Source: Alphaproteobacteria bacterium | GTDB lineage: Bacteria > Pseudomonadota > Alphaproteobacteria > Micropepsales > Micropepsaceae | Direction: 5' to 3' | Length of the DNA: 14,063 nucleotides | NCBI GenBank assembly: GCA_003131925.1 | Contig: PKWC01000208.1 | Location: 13,940 to 28,002, forward strand | Shown: positions 1-7,750 of the stretch, piece by piece | How positions within the stretch are numbered: position 1 is the stretch's first letter | How the letters are laid out: each line of letters begins with the position of its first letter | Program-made: the position numbers and the translations under genes | Notes under the pieces: model-generated | What the model was told of the DNA's origin: nothing | What the model saw: only the letters and a program-made list of their open reading frames with translations | Databases searched by the model: none

Positions 1-2
1 AA

Positions 3-590
3 AAATTGTCGGAGCGGCTCGCCGCCGACCATTCGGCGGCCGGTCAGCATCTCGTCGCAGCGCCGGTGTTCGGCCGGCCCAACGTCGCCGCCGCGGGCAA
101 GCTTGCCGTTGTCGCCGCGGGTGACGCGAATTCCGTTCGCGCGGTGGCGCCGCTTTTTGATGCCATCGGACAGAAGACCTTCATCATTTCCGAGACTCCG
201 AAAGACGCCAATATCGTCAAGCTCAGCGGCAACTTCCTGATTGCTGCGGTCATCGAATCGCTGTCCGAAGCGATTGCGCTGATCGCCAAAGCCGGAATCG
301 ACAAGCGCCAGTATCTGGACATCCTGACATCGACCCTGTTCGACTGCCCGGTTTACAGGACCTATGGGGATCTGGTGGTACGCGGTGCGTATGAGCCCGC
401 AGGCTTCGCGGCCTCGCTTGCCCACAAGGATATCCGGCTCGCACTTGCGGCCGCCGAAGGCCTCCGCGTACCCATGCCGTTCGCCAGCGTGGTGCACGAC
501 CGATTTCTCGCATTGTTGGCCCAAGGCGGCGATCGGCTGGACTCGTCTGCCATCGCGCGACTCGTCATGCATGACGCGGGATTGCACTGA
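3..590 (+). CDS. NAD(P)-dependent beta-hydroxyacid dehydrogenase (3-hydroxyisobutyrate dehydrogenase-like), 5' end outside window
   Basis: This is the C-terminal two thirds of a 6-phosphogluconate/3-hydroxyisobutyrate dehydrogenase superfamily oxidoreductase, a soluble enzyme that oxidises 3-hydroxy acids or reduces small aldehydes with NAD(P). The frame is open to the left edge, so the TTG at 6 is probably internal and the N-terminal Rossmann glycine motif lies upstream of the window. Visible family marks are APVFGRP followed by AAAGKL, matching the substrate-loop segment usually seen as APVSGG then GAxxGxL. The segment NIVKLSGNF carries the catalytic Lys and the conserved Asn at the start of the long helix. 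The all-alpha C-terminal domain then continues to the end. About 195 residues are present against roughly 290 for full-length relatives. The exact substrate cannot be told from this part. Confidence 0.88.
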   Translation, partial: KLSERLAADHSAAGQHLVAAPVFGRPNVAAAGKLAVVAAGDANSVRAVAPLFDAIGQKTFIISETPKDANIVKLSGNFLIAAVIESLSEAIALIAKAGIDKRQYLDILTSTLFDCPVYRTYGDLVVRGAYEPAGFAASLAHKDIRLALAAAEGLRVPMPFASVVHDRFLALLAQGGDRLDSSAIARLVMHDAGLH

Positions 591-658
591 CGCGGGTTGG
601 TAGAATCTGTGCGATCCGTCATCATGCTGGAGAGCGATCCTCTCTCTTGGACTGATAA

Positions 659-2215
659 GTGCCGCCGATCGACCGTCGATTTCTATTGAATGCGAGCCTG
701 TCTGGCCTGGTCGCGGGATTCTTCGCGCCTTCCGCATCGCGTGCCGCGGAAGCTCCACTGCCGCACCTCGGCCCGACGCGACCGTTCAGCTTCGCCTGGC
801 TCAGGGATCATGCGCGCAATCTGTCCGCCTACGCGGCTCCCGTCGCGCCGGCGGCCGATCTGGTGCAGCAGATCGATTTCGACGCCACGCAGAAAATCCG
901 CTTCCGTCGCGAATGCGCATTGTGGCGCAAGAGCACCGCGCCGTTCCCGATACGCTTCTTCCATCTGAACAAATTCGTGCCCGATCCCGTGCGCATACAT
1001 GCCGTCTCCGGCCGCTCGGCGCGCGAGATTCTCTACACGCCGCGGTGCTTCGACTATGACGGGACGCGCCTCGCGCAGAAGCTCCCCCCGGATCTTGGCT
1101 TCTCGGGATTCCGCGTGATGGACGGGCAAGCAAACGAGACCGATTGGCTCGCCTTTCAGGGCGCGAGCTATTTCCGTACCGCGGGCGCCGACAATCAGTA
1201 CGGCGCATCGGCGCGCGGCGTGGCGGTTAACACCGCTGCTTCGACCGCGGAGGAATTTCCGCGCTTCTCCGAGTTCTGGATCGCCGAGAGTCCGGGTGCG
1301 CCGGTGACGGTTTATGCGCTTCTTGAAGGCCCCAGCATGACAGGGGCCTACAAATTCGCGGCGGTGCGCACAGGCGGCGTCGTCATCGATGTGCATGCTG
1401 AGCTTTTCCTGCGCGCGGAGGTGACGCGGCTCGGCATTGCGCCGCTCACCAGCATGTATTGGTACGGCGAGAACGAGCGGCCGCGCGCGGTCGACTGGCG
1501 CCCCGAAATTCACGACAGCGACGGGCTCGCAATATGGACGGGGAAGGGCGAGCGCATCTGGCGGCCGCTGATCGAGCCGCCCGTCATTCAGACCAACTCC
1601 TTCGTCGACGAGAATCCGAAAGGATTCGGTCTGATGCAGCGCGACCGCGATTTCGACCACTATCAGGACGATGGCGCCTTCTACAATCGCCGGCCCGGCA
1701 TATGGGTCGAGCCGCGCGGAAACTGGGGTGGGGGCGCGGTGCAGCTCGTCGAAATACCGACCGACGACGAGGTGCACGACAACATCGTCGCCTATTGGAA
1801 GCCGAGCGCGCCGGTCGGCGCGGGCGACACGCCGGTGTTCGACTATCGACTTTATTGGCAGGATCAGGAGCCGCATTCGCCACAGGGCATTGCCCAGGTC
1901 GTTGCCACGCGCATCGGCCGCGGCGGCATTCCCGGAGCGCCGCCGCCGAAGGGACAGTGGAAATTTGTCGTGGACTTTGCCGGCGGCGCGCTTGCCGGCA
2001 TGGCGGCGCGCTACGATGTGAGTCCCATTGTCACGCTGTCGCGCGGCAAGGTGGAAAACCACTACGTCATCAAGGTGGTGGGAACGAGCATCTGGCGCGC
2101 GCTTTTCGATGTGAGCTTCACGGGCTTGGAACCGCTCGATCTCAGATGCTATCTGCGCCTCGGCGACAAGACGCTCACCGAGACGTGGCTGTATCAGTTC
2201 TTCCCCTCGACTTGA
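659..2215 (+). CDS. opgD: Periplasmic glucan biosynthesis protein, OpgG/OpgD (MdoG) family, Tat-exported
   Basis: This 518-residue protein belongs to the OpgG/OpgD family, periplasmic proteins needed for osmoregulated periplasmic glucan synthesis or modification. Recognition rests on overall family resemblance (PFSFAWLRDHAR near the N terminus, ENPKGFGLMQRDRDFDHYQD mid-protein, the WVEPRGNWGGGAVQLVEIPT region) and on length close to E. coli OpgG (511) and OpgD (551). The GTG at 659 is chosen because it keeps the DRRFLLNAS twin-arginine motif, followed by a hydrophobic stretch and ASRAAEA, a plausible signal-peptidase site. E. coli OpgD is a Tat substrate and OpgG a Sec substrate, which favours the D-type name. 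No clear Shine-Dalgarno precedes the GTG. The glucosyltransferase OpgH is not in the window. The 3' end overlaps the convergent hydrolase gene by 22 bp. Confidence 0.88.
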   Translation: MPPIDRRFLLNASLSGLVAGFFAPSASRAAEAPLPHLGPTRPFSFAWLRDHARNLSAYAAPVAPAADLVQQIDFDATQKIRFRRECALWRKSTAPFPIRFFHLNKFVPDPVRIHAVSGRSAREILYTPRCFDYDGTRLAQKLPPDLGFSGFRVMDGQANETDWLAFQGASYFRTAGADNQYGASARGVAVNTAASTAEEFPRFSEFWIAESPGAPVTVYALLEGPSMTGAYKFAAVRTGGVVIDVHAELFLRAEVTRLGIAPLTSMYWYGENERPRAVDWRPEIHDSDGLAIWTGKGERIWRPLIEPPVIQTNSFVDENPKGFGLMQRDRDFDHYQDDGAFYNRRPGIWVEPRGNWGGGAVQLVEIPTDDEVHDNIVAYWKPSAPVGAGDTPVFDYRLYWQDQEPHSPQGIAQVVATRIGRGGIPGAPPPKGQWKFVVDFAGGALAGMAARYDVSPIVTLSRGKVENHYVIKVVGTSIWRALFDVSFTGLEPLDLRCYLRLGDKTLTETWLYQFFPST

Positions 2216-3189
2216 GCTCTGCGCATCCTCGTGTCGGTGCGCGCAATCCAGGCCAACACGTCGTTCCATCGGGGTTCCGCTTCGAGATCGCGCAGCAGCA
2301 TGTGATAACCATTTGCGTAGCGGACCACTGTCGCATGGGGTCCAAGCTCGTGAGCCACCGCTTCGGTGGGCGTGGCAGGAATGACTTGGTCGTTACCGCC
2401 GTAAAGAAAGAGGATCGGAGGGTCGGCGCTCAAATGCTCGGGCGCATGCCGCGCCTCGTCCATCAGATTGACGAGGCCATAGACCTGATCCACGCGCGCT
2501 TCGTGCTGATAGAGCGGATCGCGAGAGAGCTCGCGCAGCACGGGAATGTTGTCCGTTGCCAGGATGTGCAATCCCTCACCCGAGACGTGCAGCCAAGGCA
2601 ATGTCCGCGCGGCGAACCACAACGCCGCGCGGTACGAAGCGGGCATGTCGTTGCGAGACCACACTGCCGGGGCGACGAGGATGACGCCGTCGACGCGTGG
2701 CGGTCGAGCGCTTGCCATTGCGGCGAGCACGACCGATCCCCCCATGCTTTCGCCAAGCGCGTAGATTGGAATGCGGGGAAACTTCGCGCGGGCCGCTTCG
2801 ACGAAATCGTCGAGATCGGCGCAGAGCGACAACGTCCCCGGCCACAATCCCGCATTCGGCGCCGCTCCGAATCCGCGCTGGTCGTAAGCATAGACCGTGA
2901 TGCCATGGGCCGCCCACCAGGGTCCGGGCAGATCGAAGGCCTGGGAATAATCGCTCATCCCGTGCAGCGCCACGATCACGGCTCGTGGATGTTGCGCATC
3001 CCAATGGCGAAGCGGCAGCCGCAGGCCATCGCGTGTAAGGAATGCATCGCTCTCGATGGTAGGCATCTGGTTCTGCACGCCCCCGGGCGCCAGCTCCGGA
3101 GCGCAGGCCAAGAGCGCGAGGAGCGTCAGTCCGACAGGAGCCGCGCGACGCGTTCGCGCAAATAGGGCAGCAATTCCTCGTCGAACCAT
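2194..3189 (-). CDS. Alpha/beta hydrolase lipoprotein, monoacylglycerol lipase-like (serine aminopeptidase S33 fold)
   Basis: From the ATG at 3189 the product is 331 residues and begins with a lipoprotein signal: MVRRG, a basic stretch, then GLTLLALLAC, giving a lipobox LLAC with Cys29. It would be membrane-anchored at the cell envelope. The rest is a hydrolase fold with the oxyanion segment LHGMSDYSQAF (about 75-85), the nucleophile elbow GESMGG with Ser148, Asp267 in GGNDQVIP and His296 in NGYHML. This layout matches monoacylglycerol lipases and lysophospholipases, so hydrolysis of a lipid ester is likely; the real substrate is unknown. The ATG lies 64 bp inside the upstream UDG-family gene and has a weak AAGAAG ribosome site. 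A longer start at 3267 would bury the lipobox, so I reject it. The gene is last in a minus-strand cluster and converges on the glucan gene. Confidence 0.85.
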   Translation of the reverse strand: MVRRGIAALFARTRRAAPVGLTLLALLACAPELAPGGVQNQMPTIESDAFLTRDGLRLPLRHWDAQHPRAVIVALHGMSDYSQAFDLPGPWWAAHGITVYAYDQRGFGAAPNAGLWPGTLSLCADLDDFVEAARAKFPRIPIYALGESMGGSVVLAAMASARPPRVDGVILVAPAVWSRNDMPASYRAALWFAARTLPWLHVSGEGLHILATDNIPVLRELSRDPLYQHEARVDQVYGLVNLMDEARHAPEHLSADPPILFLYGGNDQVIPATPTEAVAHELGPHATVVRYANGYHMLLRDLEAEPRWNDVLAWIARTDTRMRRAQVEGKN

Positions 3190-3728
3190 GGATTCTTCTT
3201 TAGCCAGCCGGTGTTGCGCCATGACGGGTGCGGCAAAGCAATATAGCGCGGCGCATATTCGCGCCACGCCCTTACTGTTTCATTCACATTCGGTCTCGCG
3301 CACACGCCCAGGTGCCAGGCCTGGGCGTGACCGCCCACAAGCAGCGTAAGCGGAAATTCCGGAAGCGCCGCAAACAACCGCTTGCGCCATGTGTTCGCGC
3401 ACTCCCGCCGCGGCGGGCGGTCGTGCCCTTGGGCGTCGTTGCCCGGAAAGCAGAACGCCATCGCGGCGATGGCGATTCTGGAATCGTCGTAGAGCGTCGC
3501 CCGGTCGATCCCCATCCACGCGCGCAGGCGGTCGCCCGAGCGGTCGTTGAAGGAAAGTCCCGTTTCGTGCACGCGCAATCCCGGCGCCTGGCTCACAATG
3601 CACAGCCGCGCCGTGGCGCTCGCGTGCAGCACCGGGCGCGGCCCGTGCGGCAGATGCGCCTCGCAGATCCGGCAGGCGCGGATTTCGTGCAGGAGTGCCG
3701 CGAGATCGGTTGTCGCGACGGTCGTCAC
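3126..3728 (-). CDS. Uracil-DNA glycosylase family protein with four-cysteine (family 4-like) arrangement
   Basis: The 200-residue product has the uracil-DNA glycosylase superfamily signatures. SQAPG (46-50) followed by HETGLSFNDRSGDRL (54-68) corresponds to motif 1 of family 4 and 5 enzymes (usually GEAPG...GxPFxGxxGxxL). LPHPSWRN (165-172) is the HPS motif 2. Cysteines are spaced C19-x2-C22, C93 and C110 (16 residues between), the pattern that binds a [4Fe-4S] cluster in family 4 enzymes. Removal of uracil or another damaged base is therefore likely, but the motif 1 changes mean activity is not assured. UdgX-type enzymes carry an extra KRRIH loop that I do not see here. The start is GTG at 3728, only 2 bp after the acyl-CoA dehydrogenase stop, implying co-transcription. 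The 3' end overlaps the downstream lipoprotein gene by 64 bp. Confidence 0.85.
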   Translation of the reverse strand: MTTVATTDLAALLHEIRACRICEAHLPHGPRPVLHASATARLCIVSQAPGLRVHETGLSFNDRSGDRLRAWMGIDRATLYDDSRIAIAAMAFCFPGNDAQGHDRPPRRECANTWRKRLFAALPEFPLTLLVGGHAQAWHLGVCARPNVNETVRAWREYAPRYIALPHPSWRNTGWLKKNPWFDEELLPYLRERVARLLSD

Positions 3729-3730
3729 CG

Positions 3731-4879
3731 CTATTCCACGGACTGAAGCAAATGACGTGCGATCACCAATTGCTGAATCTGACTCGTGCCTTCATAGATG
3801 CGGAAAATGCGGACGTCGCGATAGAATCGCTCGATGCCGTGGTCGGCGACGTAGCCCGCGCCGCCGAAAATCTGCACGGCGCGATCGGCGACGCGGCCAG
3901 CCATTTCGGACGCAAAATATTTCGCGCAAGCCGCTTCCTCCGTGACTGTTTCGCCGGAATCGCGTTTCCGCGCGGCGTCCAGAACCATCGTGCGCGCCGC
4001 GTAGGATTCCGTCCGCGAGTCGGCGAGCATCGCCTGGATGAGCTGGAAATCGCCGATGGGCCGGCCGAATTGCCGGCGCTCGCGCGCGTAGGAGACGCAT
4101 TCCCGCAGGAGCCGCTCGGCGGCGCCCACGCACATGGCCGCGATATGCAGCCGTCCACGGTCGAGCACTTTCATCGCCAGCTTGAATCCGTCTCCCTCCG
4201 CGCCCAGCCGAAGATGCGCTGGCATGCGAGCGTCCTGAAAAACGACGTCGCAGATCTGGGCGCCCTGCTGTCCCATCTTCTTTTCGGGCTTGCCGATCGA
4301 TATGCCCGGCGTACGCGCGGGCACAATGAAGGCGGAAATACCCGAAGCACCCGGTTTCGATGGGTCGCTCCGCGCGAGCAGCGTGAACATTCCTGCGCGA
4401 TTGGCGTTGGTGATGAAGCGCTTGGTGCCGTTCACCACATAATCTGAGCCGTCGCGGATCGCCGTCGTGCGCAGAGAGGCGGCGTCCGATCCCGCTTCGG
4501 GCTCGGTCAGCGCAAAACTCGCAATCACCTCGCCGCTTGCAAGTTTCGGCAGCCACGCCTGCTTCTGCGCCTCGGTGCCGAACATCACCACGCCCTGGCT
4601 GCCGATCCCGACATTGGTGCCGATCACCGAGCGGAAGGCGGGCGAGGTCTGGCCGAGCTCGAGGCAGACGAGGACTTCGTCCTCCATGCTCAGCTCGAGC
4701 CCTCCATAGGCTTGCGGAATCGAGAGACCGAAGAGACCCAGGCTTCGCATCTCCGCGACGATCGAATCCGGCACGAGATCGTCTTCAGCGACCTTGGCCT
4801 CGAGCGGAACGCATTTCTCCCGCACGAAACGGCGCACCGTTTCGATCAATTGCGCGCGGGTCTCGGGTTCGAGAGACAT
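3731..4879 (-). CDS. Acyl-CoA dehydrogenase, homomeric type with catalytic Glu
   Basis: This is a 382-residue FAD-dependent acyl-CoA dehydrogenase that introduces the alpha,beta double bond into an acyl-CoA and passes electrons to ETF. It shows the usual order: N-terminal helical domain, FALTEPEAGSD (122-132) contacting the flavin, TKRFITNA (152-159), the RRQFGRPIGDFQ segment (268-279), QIFGGAGY (336-343) and the C-terminal IYEGTSQIQ (361-369), where Glu363 is the catalytic base of short- and medium-chain enzymes. Length and motifs match butyryl-, glutaryl- and branched-chain-like dehydrogenases; chain specificity is not readable. The ATG at 4879 is chosen because the fold starts directly after it; a much longer open frame running back to 6706 passes through intergenic repeat and antisense sequence and is not coding. 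It is the first gene of the cluster with the UDG and hydrolase genes. Confidence 0.95.
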   Translation of the reverse strand: MSLEPETRAQLIETVRRFVREKCVPLEAKVAEDDLVPDSIVAEMRSLGLFGLSIPQAYGGLELSMEDEVLVCLELGQTSPAFRSVIGTNVGIGSQGVVMFGTEAQKQAWLPKLASGEVIASFALTEPEAGSDAASLRTTAIRDGSDYVVNGTKRFITNANRAGMFTLLARSDPSKPGASGISAFIVPARTPGISIGKPEKKMGQQGAQICDVVFQDARMPAHLRLGAEGDGFKLAMKVLDRGRLHIAAMCVGAAERLLRECVSYARERRQFGRPIGDFQLIQAMLADSRTESYAARTMVLDAARKRDSGETVTEEAACAKYFASEMAGRVADRAVQIFGGAGYVADHGIERFYRDVRIFRIYEGTSQIQQLVIARHLLQSVE

Positions 4880-4960
4880 ATGGGTTCCGGTAGAACTCGG
4901 GCAGGGCCATTCTAGATTGGATTCGCAACCCGACCACCCTGAAAGCGCATCGCCGCGTTG

Positions 4961-5138
4961 CCCCCTCACCCGCGCCTGAACAGAAATCATCGCACGTATC
5001 TGCATCCCTCTCCCACGAGGGGAGAGGGAATCGGAATCTTGCATCAACTTCGCTGGGTCAGCGCGCGGGGTTCCCTCTCCCCTTGTGGGAGAGGGGCCAC
5101 GAACGAGGCTTATCAACCGCCTCGGCGCGGGTGAGGGG
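4961..5138 (+). repeat. 178-bp palindromic intergenic repeat, copy 1 (MITE/REP-like)
   Basis: The element ends in a perfect 15-bp terminal inverted repeat, CCCCTCACCCGCGCC at 4962-4976 and its complement at 5124-5138. Inside are two hairpins with nearly identical arms: CCCTCTCCC at 5006-5014 with GGGAGAGGG at 5020-5028, and CCCTCTCCC at 5073-5081 with GGGAGAGGG at 5087-5095. The same structure, 178 bp long, recurs in reverse orientation at 8675-8852. It fills most of the 284-bp gap between the NupC stop and the acyl-CoA dehydrogenase start. It has no coding capacity, so it would need an external transposase if mobile. Transcribed, the two strong hairpins could also end or process the transporter mRNA. 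Confidence 0.85.
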
Positions 5139-5163
5139 TACTTTAGCGCGCGGACTGTTCTGG

Positions 5164-6426
5164 CTAAGAAACCGGCAAGATTCCTATGATGCAGCCGGTG
5201 AGGCCGCTGGCCATGGTGCCGGAGAGGAGCGCGCGCATCGCGAGGGGTACGATCTCGTCGCGACGTTCGGGCACAAGGCTCGAGACGCCCGCGATCATGA
5301 TGCCGACGGAACCGAAATTGGCGAAACCGCACATGGCATAGACCATGATGAGGCGCGCGCGGGGATCGAGTGCGCCGGCCGGAAGCGCCGCGAGTTTCAG
5401 GTACGCGACGAATTCGTTGAGCACCGTCTTCTCGCCCATGAGCGAGCCGGCGGTCGCGGCTTCCTGCCACGGAATCCCGTAGAGCCAGACGAGTGGTGCG
5501 AAAAGCCAGCCGAAGATTCGCTCGATGCTGAGAGGAGCGCCGCCAATCGGCGGAACAGGTGCGAGTATGATGTCGACGAGCGCCACCAGAGCCACGATCA
5601 CCAGCAGCATCGCAACGATGCCGAGCCACAGCTTGAGACCGTCTTCGGTGCCGCGCGCGATCGCATCCATGCTCGAGCGGTAATGGAGGCTCGGCGCGGC
5701 GTGCGCCTCGGTTTCCGCTGCGCCCGGAATCATGATGCGCCCGATCATCAGCGCGCCCGGCAGCGAGAGAAACGAAGCCACGAGAATATGACCGAGCGCG
5801 CCCGGGACCACGGGTGCGAGGATCGTGGCGTAAAGCACGAAGACAGTACCCGCGACGGTGGCAAGCCCGACCGAAAACAGCATGAAGAGTTCGGATCGCG
5901 ACAGCTGCGTGAGATAGGGCCGGATGAGAAGCGGCGCCTCGATCATGCCAAGAAAAATCGTGGCTGCCGAGCCGAGCCCGATCGCGCCGCCCACGCCCAT
6001 CACCTTGCGGAGAATCCAGGCGAAGGCGCTGACCACGAGGGGCAGAATCCGCCAGTGCCACAACAAGGCGGCGAGTGCCGAGATGACGATGACAAGCGGC
6101 AGGATCTGAAAGGCGAAATTCGTCAGGCCCTTCGCGCTCGTGATCGCAAAAGGCGGGGCGCCGCCGCCCACATAGCCGAACACGAAGGATGTGCCGGTCC
6201 TGGTTGCCGCAGTCAACGCGTTGACGATGACGTTGAGCGACAGGAGCGCAGCGCGCGCGGCAGGGACTTTCAGCAAAAGAAGCGCCAGCGCAAACTGAAG
6301 GGCAAGTCCCGATACGACGGTCCGGAATGGAAACGCACGCCGATTCTCGGAGAATGCCCACGCGGCCGCCAAAATGACCGACAGGCCGGCGAGCGACTGG
6401 AGATGGTAGATCAACTGGTCCGGCAC
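5164..6426 (-). CDS. NupC-type concentrative nucleoside transporter (CNT family)
   Basis: This is a polytopic inner-membrane nucleoside/cation symporter of the CNT family. The signature GEKTVLNEFVAY (331-342) matches the CNT motif G/A-x-K-x3-N-E-F-V-A-Y. GMIEAP (160-165) corresponds to the usual GQTEAP and CGFANFGSVGI (366-376) to the second substrate-site segment; the Gln-Thr to Met-Ile change in the first may alter specificity. I chose the GTG at 6426: it gives 420 residues, close to E. coli NupC (400), it starts just before the first membrane helix, and it is preceded by GAGGG with a 5-nt spacer. An ATG at 6501 would add 25 residues without family resemblance and would overlap the start codon of the divergent acyltransferase. 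Uptake of ribo- or deoxyribonucleosides is expected; no nucleoside-catabolic gene is adjacent. Confidence 0.9.
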   Translation of the reverse strand: MPDQLIYHLQSLAGLSVILAAAWAFSENRRAFPFRTVVSGLALQFALALLLLKVPAARAALLSLNVIVNALTAATRTGTSFVFGYVGGGAPPFAITSAKGLTNFAFQILPLVIVISALAALLWHWRILPLVVSAFAWILRKVMGVGGAIGLGSAATIFLGMIEAPLLIRPYLTQLSRSELFMLFSVGLATVAGTVFVLYATILAPVVPGALGHILVASFLSLPGALMIGRIMIPGAAETEAHAAPSLHYRSSMDAIARGTEDGLKLWLGIVAMLLVIVALVALVDIILAPVPPIGGAPLSIERIFGWLFAPLVWLYGIPWQEAATAGSLMGEKTVLNEFVAYLKLAALPAGALDPRARLIMVYAMCGFANFGSVGIMIAGVSSLVPERRDEIVPLAMRALLSGTMASGLTGCIIGILPVS

Positions 6427-6499
6427 AGCTGCCCTCGCCGGCGCCGTGGAGAGCGGCGATCCCGGGTGCCACAATCCGTACAATGATTCGCGCGAGCGC

Positions 6500-7690
6500 A
6501 TGAGCGAGCAAGCCAGATCCCCCGAAATCCGCGCACTGCTGGGCGCGCGCGCCTTGCCGCCACTGATCCTGGTGCTGTTCCACTTTTGCGAAGGCCATGG
6601 CTATCGCGGCGCAGCCTGGTTCGACCTGCCCGTTGCGCGCGGCTATCTCTGGGTCGAGTTCTTCTTCGCCCTGTCCGGCTTCGTGCTGACCTATGTCTAT
6701 GCGCAACGGTTACCGCAGCTGTGGCGCCCGCGCGGCTACCTCGCGTTTCTCCAGTCGCGGCTGGCGCGTCTCTATCCGTTGCATCTTGCGATGCTGCTCC
6801 TGATCCTCTTCATGCTCGTCACATTGCGCGCGCTGGCCGCGCGCGGCGGCTACGTGTCCATCTATGACGAGCCCTGGCATCCGTTCTGCACATGGCCGAC
6901 TTTCATCGCCAATCTCTTCCTCGTTCACGCGTGGAACCTGTTTCCCTATCTGTCGTGGAACGGCGCCTCGTGGTTTGTGAGCGTCGAGTTCCTGCTGTGC
7001 CTGCTGTTTCCGCTCTATCTCGCTTTGTCGCGCGGCGGTTGGCGAGTCGCTCTGCTGTTGATCGCAGGTGGTGCAGCCGCGCTCGCGTTGCTGGCGCACC
7101 CGCGCTATGGGCTCGACCTCACCTTTCACAACGGCATTTATCGCGGCATAGCGGCGTTCGCGATGGGCGTGGGATTTGCCGTGCTTCACCGTCTCGCGCT
7201 TCAGCGCGGCGCGGCATCATTGCCGGAAGCGGTTTTCTCGCTCGCGCAACTGGCGATCCTCGCCTGCCTCTGGTACGCGATCTACCATACGGGCTGGTCG
7301 CATCGGCCTGCGGACATTTACACAGCTCTTTCCGTCATCGCGCTTGTTTTCGTTCTGTCGTTCGACCGCGGCTTTCTCGCCAAGGCGCTGGCGACGCGGA
7401 TTCCGCTCAGGCTCGGCGAGTGGTCTTACGCGATCTACATCGGCCAGACTCCCATTCTGCAGTTGCTGCGCCACGCCCAGCTGCATCTCTATCCCGCACC
7501 TGGCGATATCGTGTTCGGCAGGCCATGGGCAGCGTGGGCGGATGTCTGGCATTGGCTCGAACCGGCGTTGTTGGTTGCGGTGTGCGTCGTGTGGGGCGCG
7601 ATTCTTTTCACGCTCATCGAACGCCCTGCCAATACCTTCCTTCGGCGTCTTGGTGCGGGGCGCGACGCGGCCCAGGCGACATCGGCTTGA
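6500..7690 (+). CDS. Acyltransferase 3 family (OafA/YrhL-like) integral membrane acyltransferase
   Basis: The 396-residue, strongly hydrophobic protein has the acyltransferase-3 layout of about ten membrane helices. Family marks are the conserved His28 in LVLFHF, GYLWVEFFFALSGFVL (48-63), the basic SRLARLYPLHL (86-96), and the C-terminal LIERPAN. Members O-acylate surface polysaccharides, glycans, Nod factors or antibiotics at the inner membrane. The ATG at 6500 is chosen over an ATG at 6446 because the family similarity starts just after it; the ribosome site is weak. A possible link to the periplasmic glucan gene at 659-2215 exists, since OpgC, which succinylates these glucans, belongs to this superfamily. 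The two genes are 4 kb apart with unrelated genes between, so this is only a suggestion. It lies 60 bp upstream of the SDR gene on the same strand. Confidence 0.88.
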   Translation: MSEQARSPEIRALLGARALPPLILVLFHFCEGHGYRGAAWFDLPVARGYLWVEFFFALSGFVLTYVYAQRLPQLWRPRGYLAFLQSRLARLYPLHLAMLLLILFMLVTLRALAARGGYVSIYDEPWHPFCTWPTFIANLFLVHAWNLFPYLSWNGASWFVSVEFLLCLLFPLYLALSRGGWRVALLLIAGGAAALALLAHPRYGLDLTFHNGIYRGIAAFAMGVGFAVLHRLALQRGAASLPEAVFSLAQLAILACLWYAIYHTGWSHRPADIYTALSVIALVFVLSFDRGFLAKALATRIPLRLGEWSYAIYIGQTPILQLLRHAQLHLYPAPGDIVFGRPWAAWADVWHWLEPALLVAVCVVWGAILFTLIERPANTFLRRLGAGRDAAQATSA

Positions 7691-7750
7691 CCGTCTGACG
7701 GGCCTCGGCCATCACTCGCCCGCGCCATTCGTTCCAGACGGAGATTTCCC

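Noticed and set aside
683..2269. Long open frame on the minus strand opposite the OpgD gene (528 codons)
   Set aside because: It mirrors the codon phase of the real gene in GC-rich DNA, is rich in Arg, Ala and His with low complexity, and resembles no family.
1459..3165. Plus-strand open frame of 568 codons spanning the end of OpgD and the hydrolase gene
   Set aside because: It overlaps two well-supported genes and its translation is Arg-rich without any domain pattern.
4961..5138. CRISPR-like alternation of repeats and spacers
   Set aside because: There are only two inverted hairpin units per element, not a series of direct repeats with unique spacers, and no cas gene is near.
5083..6486. 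Plus-strand open frame opposite the nucleoside transporter
   Set aside because: It is highly charged, has no fold signature and reads antisense to a membrane protein with clear CNT motifs.
4880..6706. Upstream extension of the acyl-CoA dehydrogenase frame to 6706
   Set aside because: The extra 600 residues run through the 178-bp repeat and the transporter gene in another frame; the dehydrogenase fold begins at the ATG at 4879.
7691..7741. Inverted arms CCGTCTG (7691-7697) and CAGACGG (7735-7741) between the acyltransferase and SDR genes
   Set aside because: The arms are 37 bp apart and only 7 bp long, which is too weak to call a terminator or operator.
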